Positions 1-8,526 of a DNA stretch of 23,284 nt are shown here, piece by piece; the stretch's first letter is position 1, and every line of letters starts with the position of its first letter. The position numbers and the translations under genes are program-made. Source of the stretch: Phycisphaerae bacterium (lineage in GTDB: Bacteria > Planctomycetota > Phycisphaerae > Sedimentisphaerales > Anaerohalosphaeraceae); the NCBI GenBank assembly GCA_021736615.1, contig JAIPFN010000101.1:1-23284 (forward strand), read 5' to 3'. Under the pieces are notes generated by a model. The model saw nothing but the letters and a program-made list of their open reading frames with translations. It was not told where the DNA came from and searched no databases.

Positions 1-2
1 AT

Positions 3-2027
3 GACGGAGGCCCTACCGAAGCGGGTGCAGACGACGGAGGCATAAAGCTCGCCGCCGCCCTTAACCACTCTGACATCGACGCGCGATACAGCCCGGTCTC
101 CGACTTTCCGGATAACCTCACACAGATGATGGACACCGACGGGATTATACTCGTAAACACCGGCAGCGACAACTTTACCTATCAGCAGCAGGAAGTCATC
201 GCCCGTTACGTCACCGACCTCGGCGGCGGTTTGATAATGGTCGGCGGCGATTCCTCATTCGGTGCAGGCGGTTGGATTGGTTCCCCCGTTGCCGAGATTC
301 TTCCTGTAGATATGGATCCGCCGCAGAAAAAACAACTTCCAAAAGGCGCACTCGTCCTCATCATGCACGCCTGCGAGATTCCGCAGGGTAACTACTGGGG
401 CAAGCAAACCGCGAAATCAGCCGTCAATACACTCAGCCGGCTGGACATGGCCGGCATTCTCGCTTACGGCTGGCAGGGCAGCGGTAACTGGGTTCATAAG
501 TTGCAAGTAGTCGGCGACAAGGAAACGATAAACGCAAAGATCGACATGATGACTATGGGCGATATGCCCGACCTGGGTGCATTGCTTCAGCAGGCCTACG
601 ACGCGCTCAAAGATGCCGACGCCGCCCAGAAACATGTTCTGGTAATCAGCGACGGTGACCCGCAACGGCCAACGCCCAAGCTGCTCGCCCAGTGTAAAGC
701 AGCCGGTATTACCTGCAGCGGTATCGCGATCAACCCGCACTCGCAAAATGATATTTACAGTCTTCGCGATGTTGCCGAAGCAACTGGCGGCAGGTTCTAT
801 TTCGTAAAGAACGCTAACGAGCTTCCCAGGATTTTCATAAAGGAGGCCCAGACAGTTCGCCGTGCGCTTATTCTCGAAGAGACTTTCACTCCGAACCTGA
901 CCTACTCGCTCAGCGAGATAACCAGCGGCGTTTCGTTTCCGCTGCCGCCTTTGGACGGATATGTTTTAACCGGCCCGCGGCAGGGGCTTTCGCAGATAAT
1001 TCTTTCCAGCCACCAGGGTGATCCGATCCTGGCGTCGTGCCAGTCGGGACTCGGCAGGGCGGTCGCGTTTACCAGCTCGGCTAACAGCCAATGGGCGGCA
1101 AACTGGCTTGGGTGGTCGGGCTTTGAGACCTTCTGGGAGCAGACGGTAAGGTGGGCGGCAAAGAGTACGCAGAATTCCGATTGCGATGTTTTCGTCGACG
1201 TTCAGGGCAGAGACGTTTCTGTCAATGTCGAAGCCGTCGACGGAAAGGGCAATTACATGCAGTTTGCCAGCATCGATGCGCAGGTCATCGCGCCGGATGT
1301 TTCGAGCAAGGTGATGGGGCTTTCACAGACCGGGCCGGGCCAGTATCAGGGCAGCTACCAGGCGACAGCTTCGGGCAGCTATATTGTCAACCTGCGATAC
1401 AGAAAGATCGGAGATGATAAGACCTACACGCGGCAGGTGCCGGTGACAGTCCCGTTCGCTCCGGAGTTCCGCGACCTGTCCGATAATGGCGAGCTGCTTA
1501 GGGAGATCGCCGAAGATATAACCGGTGGACGCAATCTTAGTATCAGTGAAAATCCCAAACAAGCAAATATTTTTGACGCGACCGGCCTGAAATACCCGCA
1601 GGCTCAACTGCCGCTGACCAAACCTTTGATGCTTGTATGGCTCGGAGTGTTCCTGCTCGATATCGCGGTGCGTCGAATCTCGATTGATTTCAAGGCAATG
1701 TTCAGAAAAACGTTTGCGTTTATGTACCGCCCCAAGGCACCAACGAAAGCATCCGAAAATCTGCAAAGGCTTCGCATGACAAGAAAGTCGGCAAGCGAAA
1801 AACTGGCCCAGCGTTCGCAAAGACAAAAAGCAGCAAAACGATACGACGGTTCAGGCAAGGCCGCAAGCGATATTCCCGTCGCCGGCGAGAATGTTACCGC
1901 CGAGCCGAAACCAAGAAAGGCCGAAAAAGAAACAAAGAAAACAAAAGAGAAACCTGCCGCACCGCAAAGCCATATAGACCAGCTTTTAAAGGCAAAGCGA
2001 AAAGCAAATGATAATCAAGATACTTAA
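3..2027 (+). CDS. Membrane protein with glutamine-amidotransferase-like and VWA-like domains (5' truncated)
   Basis: The frame is open from the first base triplet of the window, so the gene begins upstream; the ATG at 126 is internal and not a credible start. Visible parts in order: an amidotransferase-like (PF07090-type) region with the motif GLIMVGGDSSFGAGGW near 230-275; a VWA-like domain from about 345 to 860 that keeps the SDGDP strand near 650 but has LIMHACEIPQG where the metal-binding DxSxS should be; a beta-rich region to about 1500; one membrane helix near 1610-1675 (PLMLVWLGVFLLDIAV); then a Lys/Arg/Glu-rich tail of about 110 residues. With this topology the large domains lie outside the cytoplasmic membrane and the basic tail inside. 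Proteins of this build sit beside MoxR and DUF58 genes in planctomycetes. The molecular role is unknown. It is the first visible gene of the + strand train, 39 bp before moxR. Confidence 0.85.
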   Translation, partial: DGGPTEAGADDGGIKLAAALNHSDIDARYSPVSDFPDNLTQMMDTDGIILVNTGSDNFTYQQQEVIARYVTDLGGGLIMVGGDSSFGAGGWIGSPVAEILPVDMDPPQKKQLPKGALVLIMHACEIPQGNYWGKQTAKSAVNTLSRLDMAGILAYGWQGSGNWVHKLQVVGDKETINAKIDMMTMGDMPDLGALLQQAYDALKDADAAQKHVLVISDGDPQRPTPKLLAQCKAAGITCSGIAINPHSQNDIYSLRDVAEATGGRFYFVKNANELPRIFIKEAQTVRRALILEETFTPNLTYSLSEITSGVSFPLPPLDGYVLTGPRQGLSQIILSSHQGDPILASCQSGLGRAVAFTSSANSQWAANWLGWSGFETFWEQTVRWAAKSTQNSDCDVFVDVQGRDVSVNVEAVDGKGNYMQFASIDAQVIAPDVSSKVMGLSQTGPGQYQGSYQATASGSYIVNLRYRKIGDDKTYTRQVPVTVPFAPEFRDLSDNGELLREIAEDITGGRNLSISENPKQANIFDATGLKYPQAQLPLTKPLMLVWLGVFLLDIAVRRISIDFKAMFRKTFAFMYRPKAPTKASENLQRLRMTRKSASEKLAQRSQRQKAAKRYDGSGKAASDIPVAGENVTAEPKPRKAEKETKKTKEKPAAPQSHIDQLLKAKRKANDNQDT

Positions 2028-2052
2028 GGCGTAAGTCGCCGATATTTTTTTT
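2028..2052 (+). terminator. Weak attenuator-like hairpin with T8 tract between the VWA-like gene and moxR
   Basis: Directly after the stop codon, GGCG (2028-2031) can pair with CGCC (2037-2040) around a TAAGT loop, followed by GATA and eight T residues (2045-2052). The stem is short, so full termination is doubtful; partial attenuation that sets the ratio of the upstream protein to MoxR is possible. The T-tract runs straight into the GGGAG ribosome binding site of moxR. Confidence 0.35.
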
Positions 2053-2066
2053 GGGAGTATTATAAA

Positions 2067-3071
2067 ATGTCAAAAGAAAAAGAAATTGAAAAACAGTGCA
2101 CCGATTTTCGTGAAATGTTCGATTCGCTTCGCCGCGAGGTCGGCAAGGTTATTGTCGGTCACGAGGACATAGTAGAAAACGTTCTTATCGCGTTATTCTG
2201 CGGAGGCAATATTCTGCTCGAAGGTGTGCCCGGTCTGGGTAAGACGCTTTTGGTCAGGACACTCGGCGATGCTCTCTCGCTAAAGTTCAGGCGGATACAG
2301 TTTACTCCCGACCTGATGCCTGCCGACATCATCGGTACAAATATGGTTTCGGAGAATACGGCGACTGGAAAACGCGAATTCAGTTTTCAGCCCGGTCCGA
2401 TCTTCGGTCAGATCATACTCGCTGACGAAATCAACCGCGCGACTCCAAAGACACAATCGGCGATGCTTGAAGCGATGCAGGAACATTCCGTAACAAGCGG
2501 CGGTACCGTCCATAAACTCCCCGAACCGTTCCTGGTTCTCGCAACGCAAAACCCCATCGAGCAGGAAGGGACGTACCCGCTGCCCGAGGCACAGCTTGAC
2601 AGGTTCTTCTTTAAGCTCGTCGTCGATTACAGCCGGCGCGATCAACTAAAGACCATCCTCGACAGGACGACTGCCGGTCATAACCCAAAAGCCGGCGCCA
2701 TCGTCGACACCGATACGATCATCGCCGCCCAGAAACTCGTAACCAACGTAACCGTCGCCGACCACGTACAGGACTATGCGATTCGCCTTGTGCTCGCGAC
2801 CCATCCTAATGGCGAGTTCGCCTGCGACATGACAAACCGTTACATCCGTTTCGGTGGTTCGCCCCGCGGCGTGCAGGCACTGATGCTTGCCTCAAAGGTA
2901 AGGGCAATGCTCGACACCAGGTACCATGTAAGCTTTTCTGATATAGTCGACTCATACATCCCGGCAATGCGGCACAGAATAATGCTCAACTTCGAAGGAC
3001 AAGCCGAAGGAATCGACAACGACGAAGTGCTGAAGTCGATAATAGAAGAAACACCAAAGACAATGGAGTAG
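2067..3071 (+). CDS. MoxR-family AAA+ ATPase
   Basis: A 334-residue cytoplasmic ATPase, normal length for the MoxR (AAA_3) family, whose members act as chaperone-like remodelers working with VWA-domain partners. Walker A is GVPGLGKT at residues 53-60, Walker B is IILADEIN near 116-123 (ending in the DE pair), sensor 1 is LATQNP near 158-163, the LDRFFFKL arginine region lies near 177-184, and GGSPRGVQAL near 263-272 is the sensor 2 region. The start at 2067 is supported by GGGAG at 2053-2057, nine bases upstream. The next gene is DUF58 and the one after is a VWA protein, which is the classical MoxR partner order. The target substrate cannot be told from sequence; the family assignment is very secure. 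Confidence 0.97.
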   Translation: MSKEKEIEKQCTDFREMFDSLRREVGKVIVGHEDIVENVLIALFCGGNILLEGVPGLGKTLLVRTLGDALSLKFRRIQFTPDLMPADIIGTNMVSENTATGKREFSFQPGPIFGQIILADEINRATPKTQSAMLEAMQEHSVTSGGTVHKLPEPFLVLATQNPIEQEGTYPLPEAQLDRFFFKLVVDYSRRDQLKTILDRTTAGHNPKAGAIVDTDTIIAAQKLVTNVTVADHVQDYAIRLVLATHPNGEFACDMTNRYIRFGGSPRGVQALMLASKVRAMLDTRYHVSFSDIVDSYIPAMRHRIMLNFEGQAEGIDNDEVLKSIIEETPKTME

Positions 3072-3081
3072 CAAAGTGATT

Positions 3082-3106
3082 AGGTAGGATGGGCCGTGCC
3101 CATGCT
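3082..3106. repeat. Interspersed palindrome, GGGC-xxx-GCCC family, copy 1
   Basis: ATGGGC (3089-3094), CGT, GCCCAT (3098-3103) form a perfect 6-bp stem with a 3-nt loop, preceded by TAGGTAGG. A sister copy with GTGGGC-CCT-GCCCAC lies at 9501-9525 and a related one at 17316-17341. Short hairpins of this look are scattered in intergenic DNA of many bacteria; the family comparison here is within the window and from general knowledge. Confidence 0.6.
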
Positions 3107-3112
3107 GCAAAT

Positions 3113-3143
3113 TATACAATAGACATTATACATTAGACATTAG
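3113..3143. repeat. Tandem heptamer repeat just before the DUF58 start codon
   Basis: TATACAA, TAGACAT, TATACAT, TAGACAT and TAG follow each other without a break, giving a clear 7-nt (or 14-nt) period. The array ends 5 bp before the ATG of the DUF58 gene, so it occupies the place where a ribosome binding site would normally be. Comparable heptamer arrays with other consensus sequences lie at 4067-4087, 6221-6241 and 15113-15154. Confidence 0.75.
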
Positions 3144-3148
3144 TAAAT

Positions 3149-4063
3149 ATGACTGAACAGGAAAAAACTAAACGACAGACGAAGATCACTGATCTGCTTA
3201 GTGCCGATTTCATGGCCCGGCTGGACTCGCTGGACATTGTCAGCAAACGTGTGCTGCGTGGCGCTCTTCATGGTGAGCGTCGGTCAAAACGCCGCGGTCA
3301 AAGCGTAGAGTTCGCCGATCACCGTCCGTATGTCTCCGGCGACGACCTGCGTTTTATTGACTGGAACATCTACGGCCGCCTCGACCAGCTATTCCTCAAG
3401 CTCTTTCTGGAAGAGCAGGACCTGACCGTCCATGTTTTAGTAGACGTAAGTGCATCGCAGGCATTCGGCGAACCGTCCAAGGAGATGTATATCAAAAAAC
3501 TCGCCGCCGCTTTGTGTTATATCAGCATGGTAAATAACAACCGCGTAAACCTGACCGCCTTTGCGGGCGGCATAGTCGGCCAGCTTAAAAACATGCGGGG
3601 TAGGGGATACCTCCGCCAGATGACAGAGTTTCTGCTTTCGACGCCATGCCAAGGAGCATCGGATTTTGAAGCCGCTGCCACTCAACTCGCCGCAGACCGA
3701 ATGGGGTCGGGTATAGTGATCGTTCTTTCGGACTTTTTCTTTAAGGAAGGCTTCGAGCCTGGCTTAAAGAGGCTGGCAACAAAAAACTACGACCTCTACG
3801 CCATGCAGGTGCTAAGCCCGCAGGAGATTCAGCCGGACATGACCGGCGACCTGAAACTTGTCGACCTGGAAGACGAAGACACCGCCGAGGTAACCATTAG
3901 CGGTGCACTAATGAAATATTACAAGAAAAATCTAACCGCCTACTGCAATGACATAAAAGACTTCTGCACAAGACGAGGCGGAACATACGTACTGGCAAAC
4001 ACATCGAGCCAGGTAGAAAGATTAGTGCTGAATTATTTAAGAAGAATAAGACTCGTAAAGTAA
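3149..4063 (+). CDS. DUF58 domain protein (VWA-like partner of MoxR)
   Basis: A 304-residue protein with the DUF58 hallmark block: RSKRRGQSVEFADHRPYVSG at 45-64, continuing into the D-x-R-x-I-D-W segment at 66-72. This is followed by a VWA-type fold whose metal site motif DVSAS (99-103) is intact. No membrane helix is evident in the full length. DUF58 proteins are nearly always encoded next to MoxR ATPases and are thought to be their VWA-type partners in assembly or activation of other complexes. The ATG at 3149 lies directly after a heptamer array and has no recognisable Shine-Dalgarno sequence, but the preceding stop (3071) and the family's usual N-terminal length support it. The downstream neighbour is a BatA-like VWA membrane protein. 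Confidence 0.95.
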   Translation: MTEQEKTKRQTKITDLLSADFMARLDSLDIVSKRVLRGALHGERRSKRRGQSVEFADHRPYVSGDDLRFIDWNIYGRLDQLFLKLFLEEQDLTVHVLVDVSASQAFGEPSKEMYIKKLAAALCYISMVNNNRVNLTAFAGGIVGQLKNMRGRGYLRQMTEFLLSTPCQGASDFEAAATQLAADRMGSGIVIVLSDFFFKEGFEPGLKRLATKNYDLYAMQVLSPQEIQPDMTGDLKLVDLEDEDTAEVTISGALMKYYKKNLTAYCNDIKDFCTRRGGTYVLANTSSQVERLVLNYLRRIRLVK

Positions 4064-4066
4064 AGC

Positions 4067-4104
4067 AATTACGAATTACGAATTTTGGATTCGGCCTTTG
4101 GCCG
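4067..4104. repeat. Heptamer array plus small palindrome after the DUF58 gene
   Basis: AATTACG (4067-4073), AATTACG (4074-4080) and AATTTTG (4081-4087) form three heptamers. They are followed by CGGCC (4092-4096), TTT, GGCCG (4100-4104), a perfect 5-bp hairpin with a TTT loop. A hairpin of the same plan, TCCGCC-TTT-GGCGGA, is at 6246-6260. The array starts three bases after the DUF58 stop codon. Confidence 0.7.
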
Positions 4105-4143
4105 TGACTATTTATGTAAATAAACTGAACATTTGGATTTTTT

Positions 4144-6111
4144 ATGCAATGGCTTACAATACCTACTGCTTTATATGCCGCCGCTGTTAGCGTGCCGCTG
4201 CTTTTGCTGCTTTATTTCTTAAAGCTCAAACGCGTCGAGCGTCCTATCTCCAGTACGCTTTTATGGAAGCGTGCCGTCCAGGACCTCCAGGTAAACGCCC
4301 CGTTCCAGCGGCTGCGTAGAAACATCCTGCTGCTCTTGCAGTTTCTGGCGATCCTTGCCGTCCTTCTCGCTATCGCAGGCCCGGTCATCTCAATGATGCA
4401 GACTTCAGGCAGTCGTTACGTGCTGCTGATAGACAGGTCCGCTTCGATGAACGCAACCGATATGAAATCAACCCGCCTTCAAGAAGCGAAGAAACAGGCC
4501 GCCGAGTTCGTCGAATCCCTGCGCAGCAAAGCCTTCATGTCCTTTAACGATCAGGGCGAACAGGTAATGGTGATGGCCTTTGACGAGAAGGCTCGAGTAA
4601 TGTGCAATTTCACGTCCGACAAAAAACAGATCATCGCAGCCATCGAAAGCATTACTCCCGGCGACGGCGATTCGTCGCTTTCACAGGCCGTGACAGTCGC
4701 CCGGGCGTTTGCCCAGTCACCCGGCGAAGACGCGAACAACCGCTCGTCGGAAACACCGGCAAAGCTGGTGCTTTTCAGCGACGGCCAGATACGCGATGCC
4801 GATCAGTTGACCGTCTCGGCGGACGAACTGATCTTTAACAGCATTGGCAGTTCAAAAAAGAACATCGCAATTATCGCAATGCAGGCAAAAAGATCGTACG
4901 AATCCCCCCAGCAGATAGACGTCTTTGCGACCGTCGCAAACTATGACACCGAAATGGCCGTCACCGATATACAGTTAAGCATCGACGGCGATATTCAGGC
5001 AGTAAAAAACATCAGCTTGCCTCCGCAAATGACAGACCCTGCAACAAATGCGATAGAACCCGGCAAAGTCGCCGTTACTTTTACGCTTCAGCACGAAGGA
5101 GCGGGCATTCTCGAAGTTCGCCAGTTGAGCGAAGACGTCCTTCAAGCTGACGACGCTGCATGGGCGGTACTTTCGCCGCCAAAAAAACTCGTGGTACTGA
5201 TGATAAGCAACGGCAATTCAGTTCTACAAACGGCACTGAAGGCATGTCCGATCGCAAAGCTGGATATGATGACGCCAACCGACTTCGAGGCGATAGACCA
5301 CACCGCCCGCGACATCGGCAGTGAATATGACATCATCGTACTTGACAAATACGCACCGGAAAAACTCCCAAGGTGCGGTTATCTCACTTTCGGAGTCATC
5401 CCGCCGGGCCTGGACATAGTAACAAACGGTAAGAGCAAAAACCAGTACATAGTAGACTGGCGAACAAGGCACGCGGTTCTAAAATACGTAAACCTGACAA
5501 ATCTCTTCGTCGCCGAGGCACACAACATCACGCTTCCCCGCCACGGAGAGGTTCTTGCAGAGTTCAATGAAACCCCTGCGATCAGTTTGATAAAAAGCGG
5601 CGGCAGCAATTACCTGATAACCGGTTTTGACGTACTCCAGAGCAACTGGCCTTTCGAGCCGGGTTTCGTTCTTTACTGTTACAACGCAGTCAGTTTCCTC
5701 GCCGCCCAGACCCAGCAGGATCAGGCAGCCGACTTAAAAGTAGGCGATCCGATTATCCTGGAAGGACTCGCCGCCGAAACAAAAGCGGTGCTAAAAGATC
5801 CGGCGATGGAAGAAACCAGATTAACGGCAAATTCAAAAGGACTGATACGTTTTCCCGAGGCTCAGAAAACCGGCCTTTACCGGGTAGGCATAGACGATCA
5901 GCCTTACGCGTTCTTCGCGGTCAACCTGCTCGACTCGAAAGAAAGCAACATCGAACCGCGGCAAAAGCTCATCCTGTCGAACCTGGAGATCGATGCGCAG
6001 GAAAAAGCGGCAAAAGGTTCAATAATGCCCCTCTGGCCGTTCCTGGCATTTATTGCGCTAATATTTGTAATAGCCGAATGGGTAATTTACAATTTGAAAG
6101 TAAAGATATAG
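4144..6111 (+). CDS. BatA-like VWA-domain membrane protein
   Basis: A 655-residue protein opening with a BatA-type N-terminal region: two membrane helices at about 5-26 and 60-80 flank a short basic cytoplasmic loop. A VWA domain follows from about residue 91 with an intact metal site (DRSAS at 97-101) and the SDGQIRD motif near 212-218. The second half (about 350-560) is a beta/alpha region reminiscent of an amidotransferase-like fold (DIIVLDKYAPEKLPRCGYL). A last membrane helix lies near 630-650 (LAFIALIFVIAEWVIY), with five residues after it. The VWA part is therefore extracytoplasmic. A weak GGA six bases before the ATG is the only ribosome binding signal. It fits the MoxR-DUF58-BatA order seen in many bacteria and is the likely membrane-anchored partner of MoxR. 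Confidence 0.93.
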   Translation: MQWLTIPTALYAAAVSVPLLLLLYFLKLKRVERPISSTLLWKRAVQDLQVNAPFQRLRRNILLLLQFLAILAVLLAIAGPVISMMQTSGSRYVLLIDRSASMNATDMKSTRLQEAKKQAAEFVESLRSKAFMSFNDQGEQVMVMAFDEKARVMCNFTSDKKQIIAAIESITPGDGDSSLSQAVTVARAFAQSPGEDANNRSSETPAKLVLFSDGQIRDADQLTVSADELIFNSIGSSKKNIAIIAMQAKRSYESPQQIDVFATVANYDTEMAVTDIQLSIDGDIQAVKNISLPPQMTDPATNAIEPGKVAVTFTLQHEGAGILEVRQLSEDVLQADDAAWAVLSPPKKLVVLMISNGNSVLQTALKACPIAKLDMMTPTDFEAIDHTARDIGSEYDIIVLDKYAPEKLPRCGYLTFGVIPPGLDIVTNGKSKNQYIVDWRTRHAVLKYVNLTNLFVAEAHNITLPRHGEVLAEFNETPAISLIKSGGSNYLITGFDVLQSNWPFEPGFVLYCYNAVSFLAAQTQQDQAADLKVGDPIILEGLAAETKAVLKDPAMEETRLTANSKGLIRFPEAQKTGLYRVGIDDQPYAFFAVNLLDSKESNIEPRQKLILSNLEIDAQEKAAKGSIMPLWPFLAFIALIFVIAEWVIYNLKVKI

Positions 6112-6174
6112 CAAGAAAAACTGTAACATTTTGTCAATAGAGGAGTCTTATAGATAGCTGATATAAATTAGCTT

Positions 6175-6212
6175 CCGCCGACCTGTCCTGAGCCTGTCGA
6201 AGGGTTAGGCGG
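6175..6212. repeat. Interspersed imperfect palindrome with TCCTGAGCCTGTCGAAGG core
   Basis: CCGCC (6175-6179) pairs with GGCGG (6208-6212), and ACC (6181-6183) with GGT (6203-6205). The core between them, TCCTGAGCCTGTCGAAGG, resembles a short sequence I know as a recurrent intergenic element in unrelated bacterial genomes. It lies in the 183-bp gap between two genes of the train. Confidence 0.5.
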
Positions 6213-6220
6213 TATCCACA

Positions 6221-6273
6221 ATTATACATTATACAATATGGAACATCCGCCTTTGGCGGAGACATTATACATT
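6221..6273. repeat. Heptamer array, CCGCC-TTT-GGCGG palindrome, partial heptamer
   Basis: ATTATAC (6221-6227), ATTATAC (6228-6234) and AATATGG (6235-6241) form a heptamer array. A perfect hairpin TCCGCC (6246-6251), TTT, GGCGGA (6255-6260) follows, then another CATTATACATT at 6263-6273. The ATTATAC wording recalls the array at 3113-3143, so the two gaps share related material. Confidence 0.65.
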
Positions 6274-6294
6274 TTAAAAGCGTAAGGATTTACT

Positions 6295-8526
6295 ATGCAG
6301 CGTTTAACTTACATTATAATTGTTTTGCTCCTGGCAATGACATTACCGGCTTTCGCCGAGGAATCGCCATTCAATGTAGACGTCTTTTTCGGCTGGGACG
6401 GTTACTACCGCCCGACGGAATGGACGCCGGTAGAAATTGGAATCTCAAGCGATCTGGAAGAGTTTTTCAGCGGCAGCATCAAGCTATCGGCAAAACAGGA
6501 CGGACTAAACACAATGAACATCCGCCACGACTTTGTCCTTACCCCGAATATTCCCCAGCACATTCCACTCGTATCTAAATTTTCTTTCAATGCTGAAAAA
6601 TGCAATGCCAGCCTTATCGACACCAAAAAACGCCGCGTCGTCTGGAACCAATCCTACAGTCTCTGGGACTTTTCAAATCAGAAAAAGCTAAAAGCAGTAA
6701 AGGAGAACGACCTGCTTATAGGTCTGGTCGGCAATCGCGGTTTTGGCCTCATAAAATTGCCCGATACAACGCAATGTTCCTTCACCGGTGAAAACAGCAG
6801 GACAAAAGGTAAAATATGCATCGGCGACAAACTGCCGAGGATGACCCCGTGGGACTGGACGGGCTATTCGTCACTGGACCTTCTAATCCTCTATGCCCCC
6901 GACTGGTCACGTTTCAAGCCCCAGCAGCTTACCGCGATATCTCAGTGGGTATCAAAAGGCGGCAAACTCCTGCTCATCCCCGGCGCAAGTCCGATAGGCG
7001 ATGAAAATCCCATAAACGCGATTTTACCCTACCGGGTTTCCGATGCCCGCCAGACCACCTTAGCCGCCGACGACCTCAAAAGCCTGAGGCTAAATCCGTC
7101 CGAATCCGAAACCGTCGTCGCCCGTCCCATCTTTACCGACGGAAGATTGCCTTTATATAAGTTAGCAAGTTCCCAGAGCGGACAGTGCCTTTTCGTCTCG
7201 GCAAATGCCGGTTTCGGAACGGTCGGCATCCTCGCTCTCGACCCTGACGACCTGTCCGACAAACAAAAGAACAACACCTCCCACTTTTGGGTCAACTGCA
7301 TAACCATGATGCTCGAATCCAAGGACTCCAAATATCAGAGCGACTTTAAGCCGGTCGTTATCAAGAGCAAATCGAATCGAAACGGCGGATACAATCAAGA
7401 CATCAATAAGCTGTCGATGTCCGCTACTCGCACCATAGAGATGAGATCCAAGACAGTTGACGAATCCAGCAACAATTTCTTCCAGACCGGTCTTTCCCAG
7501 GCCGGAAGTAACGCTGTATTGGAATACCTCTACAATATCTCCGAGATGCGGCCGCTGGGTATTTTGCCGGTAATATTTCTGCTGCTGCTATTGGCCGTCC
7601 TTGTCGGCCCGGTCGATTATATATTTCTAAAACGCAAGGACATTCTGCCGATGACCTGGGTGACGTCGACTTTCTGGATTGTCCTGTTTTCGTTCGGAGC
7701 CTATCACGGCGTACAGGCCCTTCGCGGCGGTTCATTGCAGATGCGGCACGTTTCTGTCGTAGACGCCATCTCAAATCCTAATGCGATTGGCGGTGTATCC
7801 GATGCCTGGACGACAAACTACTCGGCGATCTTCGCCCCCGGCAGTGACGACTATGAACTGGTTGACGAACGTGACAACCAATGGTTCTCCGCGATTTCGC
7901 CGGCCGAGCAGCAGATATACTCCTACAACCGTCAGGGCGGTTCAAAACAAATCCACTGCGTCCAGCACGACGGATCGAACAAACCTTATTCGCTGCCCAT
8001 CAATATCTGGACAATGCAGTGCCTAATCAACGAATCACCCGCCGATCAGCTTCCAATAAGAGCGACCTGCACACAAAGCGACAAAGACGTAACTGTAAGA
8101 ATAGACAACCTCAGTTCCACAGAACTTAAGGGCGGCTATATACTTTTCGATGGTAACAGGTACCTGGAATTTTCCGCTGTCCCGGCAAAAGATAAAAAAG
8201 AATTTACCGGAAGACTCAAGGGCGGAAAAAAATGGGACTTCACCGTCCAGCAAATATCCAGCGGCCACTATAGCGGATCAAGGCATTTCACCGAAAAACC
8301 GCTAGAGGCGGAAAAAACATTCTCGGCCCAGGGTTGCCTCCGCAGAAGCCGTTCCATACAGGATTATCTCGCCGGCGGAGCTGCCGTCGTCTGCGCAACA
8401 TTCGAAGATGCCCCCGTACCGTATCGATTACAGAAAAAAAAGTGTGAATATAAACATATACAACTGGTAAGACTTGTTGTTTTCCCCGAACAGAAAAGTA
8501 AGGACATCGCTTATGATCAAAATTAA
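6295..8526 (+). CDS. Large secreted/membrane protein with amidotransferase-like domain, unknown function
   Basis: A 743-residue protein. The N-terminus is a signal peptide (hydrophobic IIIVLLLAMTLPAFA, probable cleavage after residue 21). A beta-rich region follows to about 190. Then comes a Rossmann-like segment with LDLLILYAPDWSRF and WVSKGGKLLLIPG (about 198-230), as in amidotransferase-like auxiliary proteins of ABC systems. Two membrane helices lie near 423-446 (ILPVIFLLLLLAVLVGPVDY) and 455-478, followed by a beta-rich C-terminal part of about 260 residues. The start is well supported by TAAGGA at 6283-6288. The last 14 bases overlap the ABC ATPase start. I do not recognise a named family. 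The position between BatA-like and ABC genes suggests an extracytoplasmic partner of the transporter. Confidence 0.85.
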   Translation: MQRLTYIIIVLLLAMTLPAFAEESPFNVDVFFGWDGYYRPTEWTPVEIGISSDLEEFFSGSIKLSAKQDGLNTMNIRHDFVLTPNIPQHIPLVSKFSFNAEKCNASLIDTKKRRVVWNQSYSLWDFSNQKKLKAVKENDLLIGLVGNRGFGLIKLPDTTQCSFTGENSRTKGKICIGDKLPRMTPWDWTGYSSLDLLILYAPDWSRFKPQQLTAISQWVSKGGKLLLIPGASPIGDENPINAILPYRVSDARQTTLAADDLKSLRLNPSESETVVARPIFTDGRLPLYKLASSQSGQCLFVSANAGFGTVGILALDPDDLSDKQKNNTSHFWVNCITMMLESKDSKYQSDFKPVVIKSKSNRNGGYNQDINKLSMSATRTIEMRSKTVDESSNNFFQTGLSQAGSNAVLEYLYNISEMRPLGILPVIFLLLLLAVLVGPVDYIFLKRKDILPMTWVTSTFWIVLFSFGAYHGVQALRGGSLQMRHVSVVDAISNPNAIGGVSDAWTTNYSAIFAPGSDDYELVDERDNQWFSAISPAEQQIYSYNRQGGSKQIHCVQHDGSNKPYSLPINIWTMQCLINESPADQLPIRATCTQSDKDVTVRIDNLSSTELKGGYILFDGNRYLEFSAVPAKDKKEFTGRLKGGKKWDFTVQQISSGHYSGSRHFTEKPLEAEKTFSAQGCLRRSRSIQDYLAGGAAVVCATFEDAPVPYRLQKKKCEYKHIQLVRLVVFPEQKSKDIAYDQN

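Noticed and set aside
126..128. ATG at 126 as the true start of the first gene
   Set aside because: The frame is open for 41 codons before it to the window edge, with good coding character, and the amidotransferase-like domain would be cut.
1323..1826. 167-codon minus-strand frame opposite the first gene
   Set aside because: Its codon pattern mirrors the + strand gene, and the + strand protein has clear domain motifs.
8474..8512. TTG start giving the ABC ATPase 13 more residues
   Set aside because: The ATG at 8513 has a well-placed TAAGGA and the family N-terminus; the extra residues resemble nothing in the family.
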